64,000 nucleotides of DNA from Pseudaminobacter soli (ex Zhang et al. 2022) (GTDB taxonomy: Bacteria; Pseudomonadota; Alphaproteobacteria; Rhizobiales; Rhizobiaceae), in NCBI RefSeq assembly GCF_014595955.1, contig NZ_JABVCF010000007.1, positions 275,153 through 339,152 of the forward strand. The letters are read 5' to 3'. The first letter of the stretch is position 1, and the number at the start of each line of letters is the position of its first letter. A program made the translations under genes and the position numbers. Shown here piece after piece: positions 36,578-45,568 of this stretch. The notes below the pieces were generated by a model, which worked only from the letters and a program-made list of their open reading frames with translations, ran no database searches and was not told the origin of the DNA.

Positions 36578-38040
36578 TCGTACTGCTCCCGGTACTTACG
36601 CACGATGTAGAGCGCAACGATGTTCATCAGAAGGGTCACCGCGAAGAGGGTGATGCCAAGCGCGAAGGCGACAAGCGTCTGCGGCGAGTTGAACTCGAGG
36701 TCGCCGGTGAGCTGATTGACGATCTTCACGGTGATCGTCGTCATCGCCTCGAAGGGATTGAGCGTCAGTCTGGCGGCGACGCCGGCGGCCAGCACCACGA
36801 TCATTGTCTCGCCGATGGCGCGGGAGGCGGTGAGCAGGATGGCGCCGACGATTCCGGGCAGCGCCGCGGGAAGGACGACCCGCTTGATCGTCTCCGAGCG
36901 CGTGGCGCCGAGCCCAAGGGAGCCGTCGCGCAAGGCGCGAGGAACCGCCGTGATGATGTCGTCTGACAGCGAGGAGACGACGGGGATGAGCATGATGCCC
37001 ATGACGAAGCCGGCGGTGAAGATCGACTGAGCCTGGATGAAAGGCGATCCGCCCGTGAGCGCGGCGCTGAGGTCGCGCAGGAAGGGTCCGAGCGTCACCA
37101 GCGCGAAGATGCCGTAGACGATGGTGGGGATGCCGGCCAGCAGCTCCAGTGCCGGCTTCACGATCGAGCGTACGTGGGGAGAGGCATATTCCGCCATGTA
37201 GACCGCCGACATCAGACCGATCGGCACGGCGACGAGCAGCGCTATGAAGGCGATGTAGAGCGTACCCGCAAGCAGGGGGATCAGGCCGAACTGGCCCACC
37301 GAGTCGGTCGCGCCCGCGGCGGCGAAGCGCGGATCCCAGACCGTTCCGAAGAAGAAGTCGAGCGGTGATACCGACGAGAAGAAGTAGAAGGTCTCGAATA
37401 GCATCGAGAGCACGATGCCAATGGTGGTCAGGATGGCGATCATCGAGGAGGCGAGAAGCCCCCACCGCACCACGCGCTCGACATTGTTGCGCGCTCGGGC
37501 ACGCGGCTGGATCGAACGGATGCCATATGCCGCGCCGGCGATGGAGAGAAGGAGCGCGAGCACGCCCCCGGTCATCTGCAGCGCATCGCCGGTGCGGTTC
37601 GCCTCCACCGCGATCGGGATCATATAGTCCTGGGTATCTGGGGCGAGCGCTACGCCCTTTTCCGCCAGCTTCGGACGCAGTTCCTCGAAGCTCGACGGCA
37701 GGTTCGCGAGAGTCTCGGCGTCGAGACGATGTAGGGCGTCGGCAAGTCTGCCGACCAGGCTAAGGGCGAGCGAGCGGCTGGCAATCGGGCCGTCTGCCGC
37801 CTGCTGCGGCAACTGCGCGTCGATCCGGCGCTCCACATAGATCGAGGAGCCGATGCTCCATACGATGATCAGGAGGATGGCCGGTACGGTGGCCAGTAGG
37901 AACGCCCACCAGCCGTGATAGTGCGGCCGTGAATGCTGCTTTACCGCGCCCTGGATCTGAAGTGCGGCGCGCCGGCGAGCGATCACGAGGGCAACGATGC
38001 CGATCGAGATCACGAGGATGACGTAATAGATCATCGGCAT
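36574..38040 (-). CDS. pstC: Phosphate ABC transporter permease PstC (long form)
   Basis: Second membrane subunit, 488 residues, also longer than the E. coli protein. The N-terminal part (about 1-165) has two helices around a periplasmic-looking segment before the permease core (about 195-485). The core carries PIGLMSAVYMAEYASPHVRS, LAGIPTIVYGIFALVTLGPF and the dock-loop ALRDGSLGLGATRSETIKRV. I start at ATG 38040 (MPMIYYV); the frame is open for 13 more codons. Separated from pstS by a 75-base gap with a perfect hairpin. Confidence 0.92.
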   Translation of the reverse strand: MPMIYYVILVISIGIVALVIARRRAALQIQGAVKQHSRPHYHGWWAFLLATVPAILLIIVWSIGSSIYVERRIDAQLPQQAADGPIASRSLALSLVGRLADALHRLDAETLANLPSSFEELRPKLAEKGVALAPDTQDYMIPIAVEANRTGDALQMTGGVLALLLSIAGAAYGIRSIQPRARARNNVERVVRWGLLASSMIAILTTIGIVLSMLFETFYFFSSVSPLDFFFGTVWDPRFAAAGATDSVGQFGLIPLLAGTLYIAFIALLVAVPIGLMSAVYMAEYASPHVRSIVKPALELLAGIPTIVYGIFALVTLGPFLRDLSAALTGGSPFIQAQSIFTAGFVMGIMLIPVVSSLSDDIITAVPRALRDGSLGLGATRSETIKRVVLPAALPGIVGAILLTASRAIGETMIVVLAAGVAARLTLNPFEAMTTITVKIVNQLTGDLEFNSPQTLVAFALGITLFAVTLLMNIVALYIVRKYREQYE

Positions 38041-38080
38041 GGACGGATCCGGGCGTCTCCGAAGGGGTGAACAGGACACC

Positions 38081-38100
38081 GCGCGGCCGGTCGGCCGCGC
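38081..38100 (-). other. Perfect intercistronic hairpin between pstS and pstC
   Basis: GCGCGGCC and GGCCGCGC form an 8-base stem with a GGTC-type 4-base loop in the gap after the phosphate-binding protein gene. No T-run. Likely lowers expression of pstCAB relative to pstS, as in other binding protein operons; this role is inferred. Confidence 0.6.
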
Positions 38101-38115
38101 AGGTCCCGCTCGCTA

Positions 38116-39153
38116 TCACATGGTCTTGCCGGCGGCAAAGTCGTCGCGCTGCTGCTGACGCTCGGCGTCCGGGGCAGCGACGAGGCCATATTCGGCCAGC
38201 GGGCCCTCCGGGCCGACCATCTGGTCGTCCAGGAAGAACTCGACATACTCCTTGAGGCCCTGGATGACGCCGAAATGCGCCTTCTTCACGTAGAAGTAGA
38301 GCGGCCGCGACACCGGGTACTCGCCCGACGCGATGGTCTCGGTGGACGGGGAGACACCGTTGACGGTCGCAACCTTCAGCTTGTCCGCATTATTCTCGTA
38401 GAAGGCGAGGCCGAACACGCCGACGCCGGTCTTGTTGGAGTCGATGCGGGCGAGCGTCTCGGAATAGTCGCCGTCGATGTCGACGGCCTTGCCGTCCTTG
38501 CGCACGGCTACGCAGGTCTTGGCGGCAGCCTTGTCGTCCTGGCCGCCGGCCTTGATGACGTCGAGCGCGCCGGAGTCCTTGCAGCCAGCGGCCATCAGCT
38601 TCTCTTCGAAGACTTCACGGGTGCCGTGCTTCTCGCCAGGGATGTAGGCGGCGATGTCCCAGTCCGGCAGGGCCGAGTTGACCTGGTTCCATTTGGTATT
38701 CGGATTGGCTACCAGCTTGCCGTCGACGACCACCTCAGCGGCGAGCGCTTTGTAAAGGTCCGTCGGGGTTAGCGCCCAGTCGGGACCCTTGATGTCGGTG
38801 GCGAAGACGATGCCGTCATAGCCGATCTTGACTTCCTGCACTTCCTTGACGCCGGCGTCGACGCAGGACTTCAGCTCGTCTTCCTTCATCTTGCGGGAGG
38901 AGTTGGCAATGTCGATCGTGTTCTCGCCGACGCCCTTGCAGAATTCCTTGATGCCAGCGCCCGAGCCGCCGGACTCCACGACCGGGGTCTTGAACTCGGT
39001 GAAGGTCTCGCCGAACGTCTCGGCGACGATCTTGGCATAGGGCAGAACGGTGGAAGAGCCTGCGATCTGCACCTGATCGCGGGCGGAGGCGTAGCCGGCG
39101 GTGGCGACGAGCGCCAGAGCGGCGGCAGAAGCCGTCAAGATTGCGTTTTTCAT
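38116..39153 (-). CDS. pstS: Phosphate ABC transporter substrate-binding protein
   Basis: Periplasmic phosphate-binding protein, 345 residues. The signal peptide covers about 1-24 (cleavage near GYASA-RDQ). QIAGSSTVLPYAKIVAETFG (about 30-49) and the phosphate-contact segments VESGGSGAGIKEFCKG (about 60-75) and YIPGEKHGTREVFEEKL follow. First gene of pstSCAB-phoU-phoB, with a Pho box 75 bases upstream of its start. Confidence 0.95.
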   Translation of the reverse strand: MKNAILTASAAALALVATAGYASARDQVQIAGSSTVLPYAKIVAETFGETFTEFKTPVVESGGSGAGIKEFCKGVGENTIDIANSSRKMKEDELKSCVDAGVKEVQEVKIGYDGIVFATDIKGPDWALTPTDLYKALAAEVVVDGKLVANPNTKWNQVNSALPDWDIAAYIPGEKHGTREVFEEKLMAAGCKDSGALDVIKAGGQDDKAAAKTCVAVRKDGKAVDIDGDYSETLARIDSNKTGVGVFGLAFYENNADKLKVATVNGVSPSTETIASGEYPVSRPLYFYVKKAHFGVIQGLKEYVEFFLDDQMVGPEGPLAEYGLVAAPDAERQQQRDDFAAGKTM

Positions 39154-39227
39154 GGGCCTGCTCCTGTCGGAATGTCTGGCGTTGAACGCCGCCCCAGCGG
39201 CGCCGAGACAGGCCTTAGAGCGCCCAT

Positions 39228-39245
39228 GTTACAGCTGCATGACAG
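39228..39245 (-). promoter_or_regulatory. Pho box upstream of pstS
   Basis: On the minus strand the sequence reads CTGTCAT-GCAG-CTGTAAC: one perfect and one 5-of-7 copy of the CTGTCAT repeat with the standard 4-base spacer. A loose -10 (TCTAAG) begins 8 bases after the second repeat. Position and form fit PhoB activation of pstS. Confidence 0.75.
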
Positions 39246-39383
39246 TTTCATGTCGCGCAAGTAAAGCCGTCTCCGCTTCGCTCATGTGGCCAGATGCCGC
39301 TTTGCGAACGCATGGGTGTAGTCCGCCGTTCCATTGAACAGGGCGGGCCTGACCGCAGGAGTTCTCACCTCTCAGGGAGCCGT

Positions 39384-40457
39384 TTAGCGCCTCAACCGCG
39401 TGAAATGGCCCATCTTGCGGCCTGGGCGGGCCTCCGCCTTTCCATAGAGATGCAGGACCAGATCGGGCTCGGCCAGCAACTCTGGCGTACGCAGGATGTC
39501 GTCGCCGATCAGGTTCTCCATGACACAGTCCGAGTGCCGCGCGGTCGAGCCGAGCGGCAGGCCCGCAACAGCCCTTATGTGCTGCTCGAACTGCGAAATC
39601 GCACAGGCGGCTTCCGTCCAATGTCCGGAATTGTGCACCCGCGGAGCGATCTCGTTGGCAAGCAGGCTGCCGTCCGCAAGCACGAAATACTCCACGCCGA
39701 TGACGCCCACATAGTTGAGCGCCTTTAATATGGAGGAGGCGCCGAACATGGCCGCTTCGCCGGTGTCGGCCGTGACTGAGGCCGGTACCGTGGACGTGTG
39801 CAGTATGCCGCCGCGATGGACGTTCTCGACGGGGTCGTAGACCTCGATCTCTCCCTTCGCGCCGCGCGCGGCGATCACCGAGATCTCGCGCTCGAAGGGT
39901 ACGAAGCGCTCCAGGATCAGCGGCACTCCGCCCATATCGGCGAAGGTTCCGGCAATATCGTGGGCATGGCCGCGGAACACGCGCTGGCCCTTGCCGTCAT
40001 ATCCCAAGCGGCGCGTCTTGAGCACGCCGCTGCCGTGGAAAGCGTCGAGCCCCGCCAGCAGGTCGTCGTCGCTATCAATGGCATGGAACTCGGCAGTCGG
40101 TACGCCGACCTCGTTGAGGAATGTCTTTTCGATCAGCCGGTCCTGCGCCGATGCCAATGCCGCGGGTGGCGGGGAAACCGGGACGCGCTCGGCCAGGCTC
40201 TCGGCAGCTACGACCGGAACGTTCTCGAACTCATAGGTCACGACGTGGCAGAGAGCCGCAAGCTCCGAAAGCGCGACGGGATCGTCGTAGGCCGCCACGA
40301 TCTGACGATTCGCCACCTGGGCGGCAGGGCAGTCGGCCTGAGGCTCGAGGACGACGGTGCGGTAGCCGAGCCGGGCGGCAGCCATCGCCAGCATGCGCCC
40401 CAGCTGTCCTCCGCCGAGGATGCCGATGGTGGAGCCGATCGGAAGCGGGGGATTCAT
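39384..40457 (-). CDS. purK: 5-(carboxyamino)imidazole ribonucleotide synthase
   Basis: ATP-grasp enzyme that carboxylates aminoimidazole ribonucleotide in purine synthesis, 357 residues. N-terminal [20 protein letters not shown] (about 12-31), [20 protein letters not shown] (about 136-155) with the ATP-grasp lysine, and [17 protein letters not shown] (about 261-277) with the magnesium-binding residues. The ATG at 40457 overlaps the purE stop (ATGA); the upstream 16-codon frame is not used. Confidence 0.95.
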   Translation of the reverse strand: MNPPLPIGSTIGILGGGQLGRMLAMAAARLGYRTVVLEPQADCPAAQVANRQIVAAYDDPVALSELAALCHVVTYEFENVPVVAAESLAERVPVSPPPAALASAQDRLIEKTFLNEVGVPTAEFHAIDSDDDLLAGLDAFHGSGVLKTRRLGYDGKGQRVFRGHAHDIAGTFADMGGVPLILERFVPFEREISVIAARGAKGEIEVYDPVENVHRGGILHTSTVPASVTADTGEAAMFGASSILKALNYVGVIGVEYFVLADGSLLANEIAPRVHNSGHWTEAACAISQFEQHIRAVAGLPLGSTARHSDCVMENLIGDDILRTPELLAEPDLVLHLYGKAEARPGRKMGHFTRLRR

Positions 40458-40948
40458 GTCTCGGATGGGACCTCTGCTACCGCGGCACTCTGCCTGTCGC
40501 GCCACTCATCCAGCCGACGGGCAAGGCTGTCGTCGTTGAGTGCCAGCACGGCTGCGGCGAGCAAGGCTGCGTTGACCGCGCCTGCCTTGCCGATCGCCAG
40601 CGTTCCCACCGGGATGCCGGCCGGCATCTGGACGATCGATAGGAGCGAATCTTGGCCGGATAATGCTTTGGATTCCACCGGAACCCCGAAAACGGGCAAG
40701 GGCGTCAAAGCCGCGGTCATGCCGGGGAGATGGGCGGCTCCACCCGCGCCGGCGATGATCACCTTGTATCCGGCTGCCTTGGCTCCGGCAGCAAAATCGT
40801 AGAGCCGCTTCGGCGTCCGATGGGCGGAGACGATCAGGTCCTGATGCGAAACCGAGAGGGCGTCGAGCGTCTCCGCGGCGTGCTTCATCGTCGCCCAGTC
40901 GGACTGACTGCCCATGATGATGGCGACGTCGGGCTTTGTTCCTGCCAC
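40454..40948 (-). CDS. purE: 5-(carboxyamino)imidazole ribonucleotide mutase
   Basis: Moves the carboxyl group from N5 to C4 in purine synthesis, 164 residues as usual for class [20 protein letters not shown] (about 10-28), the active-site [13 protein letters not shown] (about 41-53) and [16 protein letters not shown] (about 67-82) are diagnostic. Start is a GTG. Overlaps purK. Confidence 0.95.
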   Translation of the reverse strand: MAGTKPDVAIIMGSQSDWATMKHAAETLDALSVSHQDLIVSAHRTPKRLYDFAAGAKAAGYKVIIAGAGGAAHLPGMTAALTPLPVFGVPVESKALSGQDSLLSIVQMPAGIPVGTLAIGKAGAVNAALLAAAVLALNDDSLARRLDEWRDRQSAAVAEVPSET

Positions 40949-41014
40949 GGTCTTGTCCCGGATTGAGGAAGTTGCCGCGAATAGCTCAAATGGTCGCGGG
41001 CGGCAAGGAATGCC

Positions 41015-41218
41015 TCAGGCGATGATGTCCGGAATGATCCGATCCTCCAGCTTGGCGATCTGGTCCTTGATCATCAGCTTCTTCTTCTTCATGCGCTGAA
41101 TCTGCAGCGCGTCACAGCCCATCGCGATCATGGCGTTGATCGCGGCGTCGAAATCCGCGTGGTCCTGTTTCAGCTTGGCAAACTCAAGGCGAATCTCGGT
41201 CTGATCCTGGTCCGACAT
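41015..41218 (-). CDS. YdcH family protein (DUF465), copy 1
   Basis: 67-residue helical hairpin protein. QTEIRLEFAKLKQDHADFDA (about 5-24) pairs with the second helix LQIQRMKKKKLMIKDQIAKLED (core KKKKLMIKDQI, about 43-55), the DUF465 signature. ATG at 41218; an upstream open frame of 30 codons lacks family similarity. Function unknown. The divergent gene at 41451 encodes a paralogue. Confidence 0.85.
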   Translation of the reverse strand: MSDQDQTEIRLEFAKLKQDHADFDAAINAMIAMGCDALQIQRMKKKKLMIKDQIAKLEDRIIPDIIA

Positions 41219-41450
41219 TGGCTTCCGTGCGCAGAATTCCGGCGAAACGCCTTCTTGGGCGGGCCTGGGAACAATTTCGCCCCAGCCGAAGATAGATAGC
41301 ACAAGCATCCCATTTCGGAAATGCTACTACGACTCATTCGACATCCACTTCGTCCGATGGCACACTGTCACCGTACCGTCACATGGCGGCATCGGCGGTG
41401 CCGCGGGTTGGCGCGTGCAATCGAGGAAACCTTGGAAAGGAGCAGCATTC

Positions 41451-41624
41451 ATGTCTCTTGCCAACCATCTTGACGAGCTGCAGCGGAAGCATGGGGAAAT
41501 CGAGCGGCAGATCGATGAGGCTCTTACGCATCCTTCTGTCGACGATCTCGAAATCGTGACTCTGAAGCGGCGCAAGCTGGCGATCAAGGACGAGATTGAA
41601 AAGTTGCGACACACCAAGCACTAA
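41451..41624 (+). CDS. YdcH family protein (DUF465), copy 2
   Basis: 57-residue protein with the same two-helix plan: LANHLDELQRKHGEIERQID (about 3-22) and VTLKRRKLAIKDEIEKLRH (about 36-54). AAGGAG precedes the ATG at good spacing. Divergent from copy 1 across 232 bases. Confidence 0.87.
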   Translation: MSLANHLDELQRKHGEIERQIDEALTHPSVDDLEIVTLKRRKLAIKDEIEKLRHTKH

Positions 41625-41756
41625 TCGCGACGACCAGAACCAAATACTAATACCGGCGGCTTGGTTCGCCGCCGGCCCTGCTGGAATTGCCCTTCGAGGG
41701 CGTGGTTCGCGGGGATGGAGAACTCGGCCTGCCACAGCCGATACACGTCGCTCGCT

Positions 41757-42017
41757 TCAGGCGTGCCAGAACTGATCCAGCCAGAGATTGAGCTTCATGA
41801 AGCCGTCATCCGAGACGGAGTAGATGCGGCGGGTTCCGCTGGATTTTGCCGAGACCAGACCGGCGTCCAGGAGCACCTTGAGATGCTGCGAGACTGCCGG
41901 TCGCGACACCGGCAAACCGACCGCCAGTTCACTGACCGTCTTGGGGCCGCGCCGCAACTCCTCGAGCAGGTGGCGCCGGTGGGGATCCGCAATTGCGGCA
42001 AACGCGTCAGTGAGCAT
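41757..42017 (-). CDS. ArsR family transcriptional regulator
   Basis: 86-residue winged-helix regulator: FAAIADPHRRHLLEELRRG (about 6-24), the recognition region VGLPVSRPAVSQHLKVLLDA (about 33-52) and the wing SSGTRRIYSVSDDG. No metal-binding cysteine pair is visible, so it is probably not a classical arsenic or metal sensor. Starts 31 bases after the MFS stop and may be cotranscribed with it. Alpha-proteobacterial proteins like this often regulate a neighbouring SRPBCC gene; none is present. Confidence 0.85.
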   Translation of the reverse strand: MLTDAFAAIADPHRRHLLEELRRGPKTVSELAVGLPVSRPAVSQHLKVLLDAGLVSAKSSGTRRIYSVSDDGFMKLNLWLDQFWHA

Positions 42018-42048
42018 GGTCTTACCCTGCGTCAAGCGGCAAGAATTC

Positions 42049-43296
42049 TCAACTGTCTTGTTCGGGTAGGGTCCTTGGGTCCAGACGTACCGCCTCCGGA
42101 GTAACCGCTCGGTCGGATGGCATCGTTTTGAATGCTTCGCGCTCATCGACCGGCACGGGAGCACGCTGCGAAATGCGGATGAACGTGTAGGCGGCAAGTG
42201 CAATATGGGCGAGCGCAGTTGCCAGGAACAGGCTCTCGGCCCGCATCGCACTCATGAGGGCTGAGCCGAGCACCGGGCCGACCATGGTGCCGAAGCCGTA
42301 AAGCAGCAGCAGGCCGCCGGATACCTTGACGAAATCCTCGGGACTGGCGTGATCGTTCGCATGGGCGACGGCGAGGGAATAGAGCGTGTAGGCCAGCGCT
42401 CCGTAGGCCGCCGTCATGGCGATAACGACCACTCCCGAACGCGGGCTGGCCATGAAGACCAGCAGGCCGAACAGGGCCGCGCCTACCGCAGCGGCCGCCA
42501 GCACGTAGCGGCGATCGGTCTTGTCCGAGACCCTGCCGATCGGAAGCTGCAGTACGGCGCCGGCGACCACGACGAGGCTCATCATCAAGGCGATCTGCGC
42601 CGTGCTGATGCCGATGCGGGCGCCATAGACAGCGCCGAGGGTGCCCCACGCACCATTGGCGATGCCGATCAGCACGCATCCAACAGAGGATACCGGCGAA
42701 TTGGCGTAGAGTCGCCTGAGGTTCAGCGAGACGTCCTGAAGGGGTTTTGGGCTTTCGGCCGTCGACATCGCGGTCGGCAGTAGCGCCATGCAGAAGAATA
42801 TGCCGGAAACCATGAAAAGCGACGCCGAACCTATGTCGCCGGCCGCCACGATCATTTGTCCGGCCATGATCGAAGCATAGGTCACCATCATGTAGAGGCC
42901 GAAGACGGTGCCGCGGTTTTCGTTGGTGGCCTTCTCGTTCAGCCAGCTTTCGATGATCATGAACGCGCCCGCCATGGTGAAGCCGGTGGCGGCCCGGAGC
43001 ACGATCCATGCAACCTCGTCGATCCAGAGACCGGTGAGCAGGGCTATGATGGCGCCGGATGCTGCGAAGGCGCCGAAGGCCCGCACATGCCCCGCCCGCC
43101 GCACCAGCCGCGGTGCGAAAAAGCAGCCAGCCACGAAACCGGCCGCCCAGGCGGTTCCGAGCAGGCCGAGGGTGACGGTCGAGAAGCCCTCCTGCTGGCC
43201 ACGGAGCGGCAGCAGCAGGCCATGAAGACCGGAGGCGGCGAGCAGGAACGCGGTGCCGCGCAGGAGGGAGAGGATCGGCCGATAGGTCGCGAACAT
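42049..43296 (-). CDS. MFS transporter
   Basis: 415-residue major facilitator, about twelve helices, YcaD/YfkF-like (first helix ILSLLRGTAFLLAASGLHGL). Distinctive features are the loop FAPRLVRRAGHVRAFGAFAA (about 59-78), FTMAGAFMIIESWLNEKATN (about 106-125) and a polar C-terminal tail. Substrate unknown. Confidence 0.87.
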   Translation of the reverse strand: MFATYRPILSLLRGTAFLLAASGLHGLLLPLRGQQEGFSTVTLGLLGTAWAAGFVAGCFFAPRLVRRAGHVRAFGAFAASGAIIALLTGLWIDEVAWIVLRAATGFTMAGAFMIIESWLNEKATNENRGTVFGLYMMVTYASIMAGQMIVAAGDIGSASLFMVSGIFFCMALLPTAMSTAESPKPLQDVSLNLRRLYANSPVSSVGCVLIGIANGAWGTLGAVYGARIGISTAQIALMMSLVVVAGAVLQLPIGRVSDKTDRRYVLAAAAVGAALFGLLVFMASPRSGVVVIAMTAAYGALAYTLYSLAVAHANDHASPEDFVKVSGGLLLLYGFGTMVGPVLGSALMSAMRAESLFLATALAHIALAAYTFIRISQRAPVPVDEREAFKTMPSDRAVTPEAVRLDPRTLPEQDS

Positions 43297-43379
43297 CGGC
43301 CCCTCGTATCAGATTCGAGAAATTCTGTGCGCCGGCTTGCGACGCGTGCTTGACCGTTCAGGCCTGTCCCCCGGGAAAG

Positions 43380-43571
43380 TCACCGCCGAAACAGCGCCTC
43401 CGCCGCGGACTTTGTGTCGCCCCGCTTGGCGCGTTCGGTTTCGAGCCTGGCGATCTCAGCCTTCAGCTCGGCGATCCGTTCGGTCAGTTCGCCGGCCGAC
43501 ATCAGCGAAACGTCCTGGCCGATGACGTATCCTGTCGGCTTCTTCCGGGGTTCCTCGTCGAACAGGGCCAT
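43380..43571 (-). CDS. DUF1192 domain-containing protein
   Basis: 63-residue protein matching DUF1192: ALFDEEPRKKPTGYVIGQDV (about 2-21), then a heptad-like helix LTERIAELKAEIARLETERA (about 29-48). The start at 43571 (ATG) is within a short divergent region ahead of the quinone oxidoreductase gene. Function unknown; widely present in Rhizobiales. Confidence 0.87.
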   Translation of the reverse strand: MALFDEEPRKKPTGYVIGQDVSLMSAGELTERIAELKAEIARLETERAKRGDTKSAAEALFRR

Positions 43572-43667
43572 AATGCTCTCTCCGGTTTGCCACGGGACCG
43601 GCAAAACTACATAAGGAGTTCAGCCAGAGAAGCAAACCTCTGGCGGCACGCGAGCGGAGAAAACGAC

Positions 43668-44678
43668 ATGGCGGCCTACCCCAACCTGCCGGCGCGAATG
43701 ACGGTAATAGCCATCTCGCAGCCCGGTGGCCCGATGGTTCTCAAGCCCGAAAGACGCGATGTACCGGTGCCGGGGGAGGGCGAGATCCTGATCAAGGTGC
43801 GGGCCGCCGGCGTGAACCGCCCCGACGTGCTGCAGCGCAAGGGCGCCTACCCGCCGCCTCCCGGTGCATCCGATCTTCCGGGCCTGGAAGTCGCCGGGGA
43901 AGTGGCGGCGACCGGACCCGGAGTTAAGCGCTGGCGCGTGGGCGATCAGGTATGCGCGCTGGCTCCCGGCGGGGGTTATGCCGAATACTGCAAAGTGCAT
44001 GAATCGAATGCCCTGCCGGTGCCGGCGGGCTTCACCATGACAGAGGCGGCGGCGCTGCCCGAGACCTTCTTCACGGTCTGGCACAATGTGTTCGAGCGCG
44101 GCGCCCTCAAGCCGGGCGAGACGCTGCTCGTCCATGGCGGCACATCGGGCATCGGCACCACGGCGATCCAGCTTGCAAAGGCCTTCGGCTCAACCGTGAT
44201 TACGACGGCCGGCAGCGACGAGAAATGCGCGGCCTGCCTGAAGCTGGGCGCCGACCGGGCGATCAACTACCGCAGCGAGGATTTCGTCGCAGAGGTGAAG
44301 CATTTCACGGAGGGTAGGGGCGCCGACGTGATCCTCGACATGGTCGGCGGCGACTATGTCAACCGGAACTACTCGGCCGCGGCAATTGCGGGCCGCATCG
44401 TGCAGATCGCCGTGCAGGGCGGAGCGACGGCGCAGGCGGATGTCAGCAAGCTGATGGTGAAACGCCTCGTCCATACCGGCTCGACGCTCAGGCCCCGTAC
44501 CATTGAGTTCAAGGGCGCGGTCGCAGCCGCCCTGGAGTCGCAGGTCTGGCCCTTGCTGGAGAAACGGCAGGTCGCCCCGGTGCTGGACACCATCCTCCCG
44601 CTGAAGGAAGCCTGGCGCGCCCACGAGCGGATGGAAGAGGGCGCGCATATTGGCAAGATCGTGCTCGATGTCGCGTAG
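43668..44678 (+). CDS. NAD(P)H-quinone oxidoreductase (PIG3-type, MDR family)
   Basis: Zinc-free medium-chain dehydrogenase of the PIG3/Qor group, 336 residues. RAAGVNRPDVLQRKGAYPPP (about 46-65), the NAD(P)-binding VHGGTSGIGTTAIQLAKAFG (about 155-174) and RTIEFKGAVAAALESQVWPL near the C-terminus are typical. One-electron quinone reduction is known for the family; physiological substrate unknown. The ATG at 43668 is preferred over the longer open frame, which reads through the opposite-strand DUF1192 gene. Confidence 0.9.
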   Translation: MAAYPNLPARMTVIAISQPGGPMVLKPERRDVPVPGEGEILIKVRAAGVNRPDVLQRKGAYPPPPGASDLPGLEVAGEVAATGPGVKRWRVGDQVCALAPGGGYAEYCKVHESNALPVPAGFTMTEAAALPETFFTVWHNVFERGALKPGETLLVHGGTSGIGTTAIQLAKAFGSTVITTAGSDEKCAACLKLGADRAINYRSEDFVAEVKHFTEGRGADVILDMVGGDYVNRNYSAAAIAGRIVQIAVQGGATAQADVSKLMVKRLVHTGSTLRPRTIEFKGAVAAALESQVWPLLEKRQVAPVLDTILPLKEAWRAHERMEEGAHIGKIVLDVA

Positions 44679-44748
44679 GCGCGTCATCTGGCTGCTGATT
44701 TAGGCGGTCAGGCCCCCTGCGGGAGCCTTCAGGCACCCTGAGCTCGGG

Positions 44749-45009
44749 TCACTCCATCCCCAGCGCGGCCATGTAGAGGTCGAGGATTGCCTCCTCCTCC
44801 TGGCGCTCGGCTGCGTCCTTCTTTCGCATGCGGATGATGGTGCGCAGGGCCTTGGTGTCGAAGCCCGTGCCTTTCGCCTCGGCGTAGACGTCCTTGATGT
44901 CGTCGCTGATCGTCTGCTTCTCCTCTTCGAGGCGCTCGATGCGTTCGATCAGGGCGCGCAGTTGGCCCGCCGCGACGGTCTGGCTGTTGTCGGTGATCTC
45001 GTCGGCCAT
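44749..45009 (-). CDS. gapR: GapR family nucleoid-associated protein (DUF2312)
   Basis: 86-residue DNA-binding protein of the DUF2312/GapR family. [20 protein letters not shown] (about 15-34), [20 protein letters not shown] (about 40-59) and [16 protein letters not shown] match closely. Caulobacter GapR encircles overtwisted DNA ahead of replication and transcription forks and stimulates topoisomerases. ATG at 45009; complete in length. Confidence 0.9.
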   Translation of the reverse strand: MADEITDNSQTVAAGQLRALIERIERLEEEKQTISDDIKDVYAEAKGTGFDTKALRTIIRMRKKDAAERQEEEAILDLYMAALGME

Positions 45010-45190
45010 GTCTGTCCCCGTGTAGAAAACGAGCCGCGACTCTCCCGAGCCGCGGCGGTGGGGTTCGATGCCTCAATGGGGCGCGAGGGTCAAGAGAGTG
45101 GCGGTGCGGCGTGCCGCGCCGTCCGCTGGCTGGCCCGCAAGGCTCCGCGCCGCTGCAAGGCTTCTCCGACGGAGGATCCGCCTGCCCGCC

Positions 45191-45499
45191 TCAATGCTCC
45201 TTCGGCCGATTTGTCTCGAAAGCGGCAACCTTCTCGGCGGAAGCCTCGGTCTGATAGCGGGCCTGCCACTCTGCGTAGGGCATGCCGTAGACGATCTCCC
45301 GCGAGTCTTCCTTGCTGAGGTCCACCCCGGCGTCAGTCGCTGCATCGCGATACCAGTTGGACAGGCAGTTGCGGCAGAAGCCCGCGAGGTTCATCAGGTC
45401 GATGTTCTGCACGTCGGTGCGCTCGCGCAGGTGCGCCAGCAGCCGGCGGAAGGCCGCCGCCTCGAATTCGCGCTTCTGTTCATCCGTCAGGTCGGGCAT
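45191..45499 (-). CDS. DUF1244 domain-containing protein
   Basis: 102-residue soluble protein fitting DUF1244 from end to end: FRRLLAHLRERTDVQNIDLM (about 18-37), NLAGFCRNCLSNWYRDAA (about 38-55, two conserved cysteines) and SREIVYGMPYAEWQARYQ. Function unknown. Same orientation as gapR, 181 bases upstream of it. Confidence 0.87.
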   Translation of the reverse strand: MPDLTDEQKREFEAAAFRRLLAHLRERTDVQNIDLMNLAGFCRNCLSNWYRDAATDAGVDLSKEDSREIVYGMPYAEWQARYQTEASAEKVAAFETNRPKEH

Positions 45500-45568
45500 C
45501 CGAGCCTCCTCTTTTAGCCACCATGGGAGCGTCGGCTCGCCTAAGGGAACTCCGTCCCAAGGCTTCCG

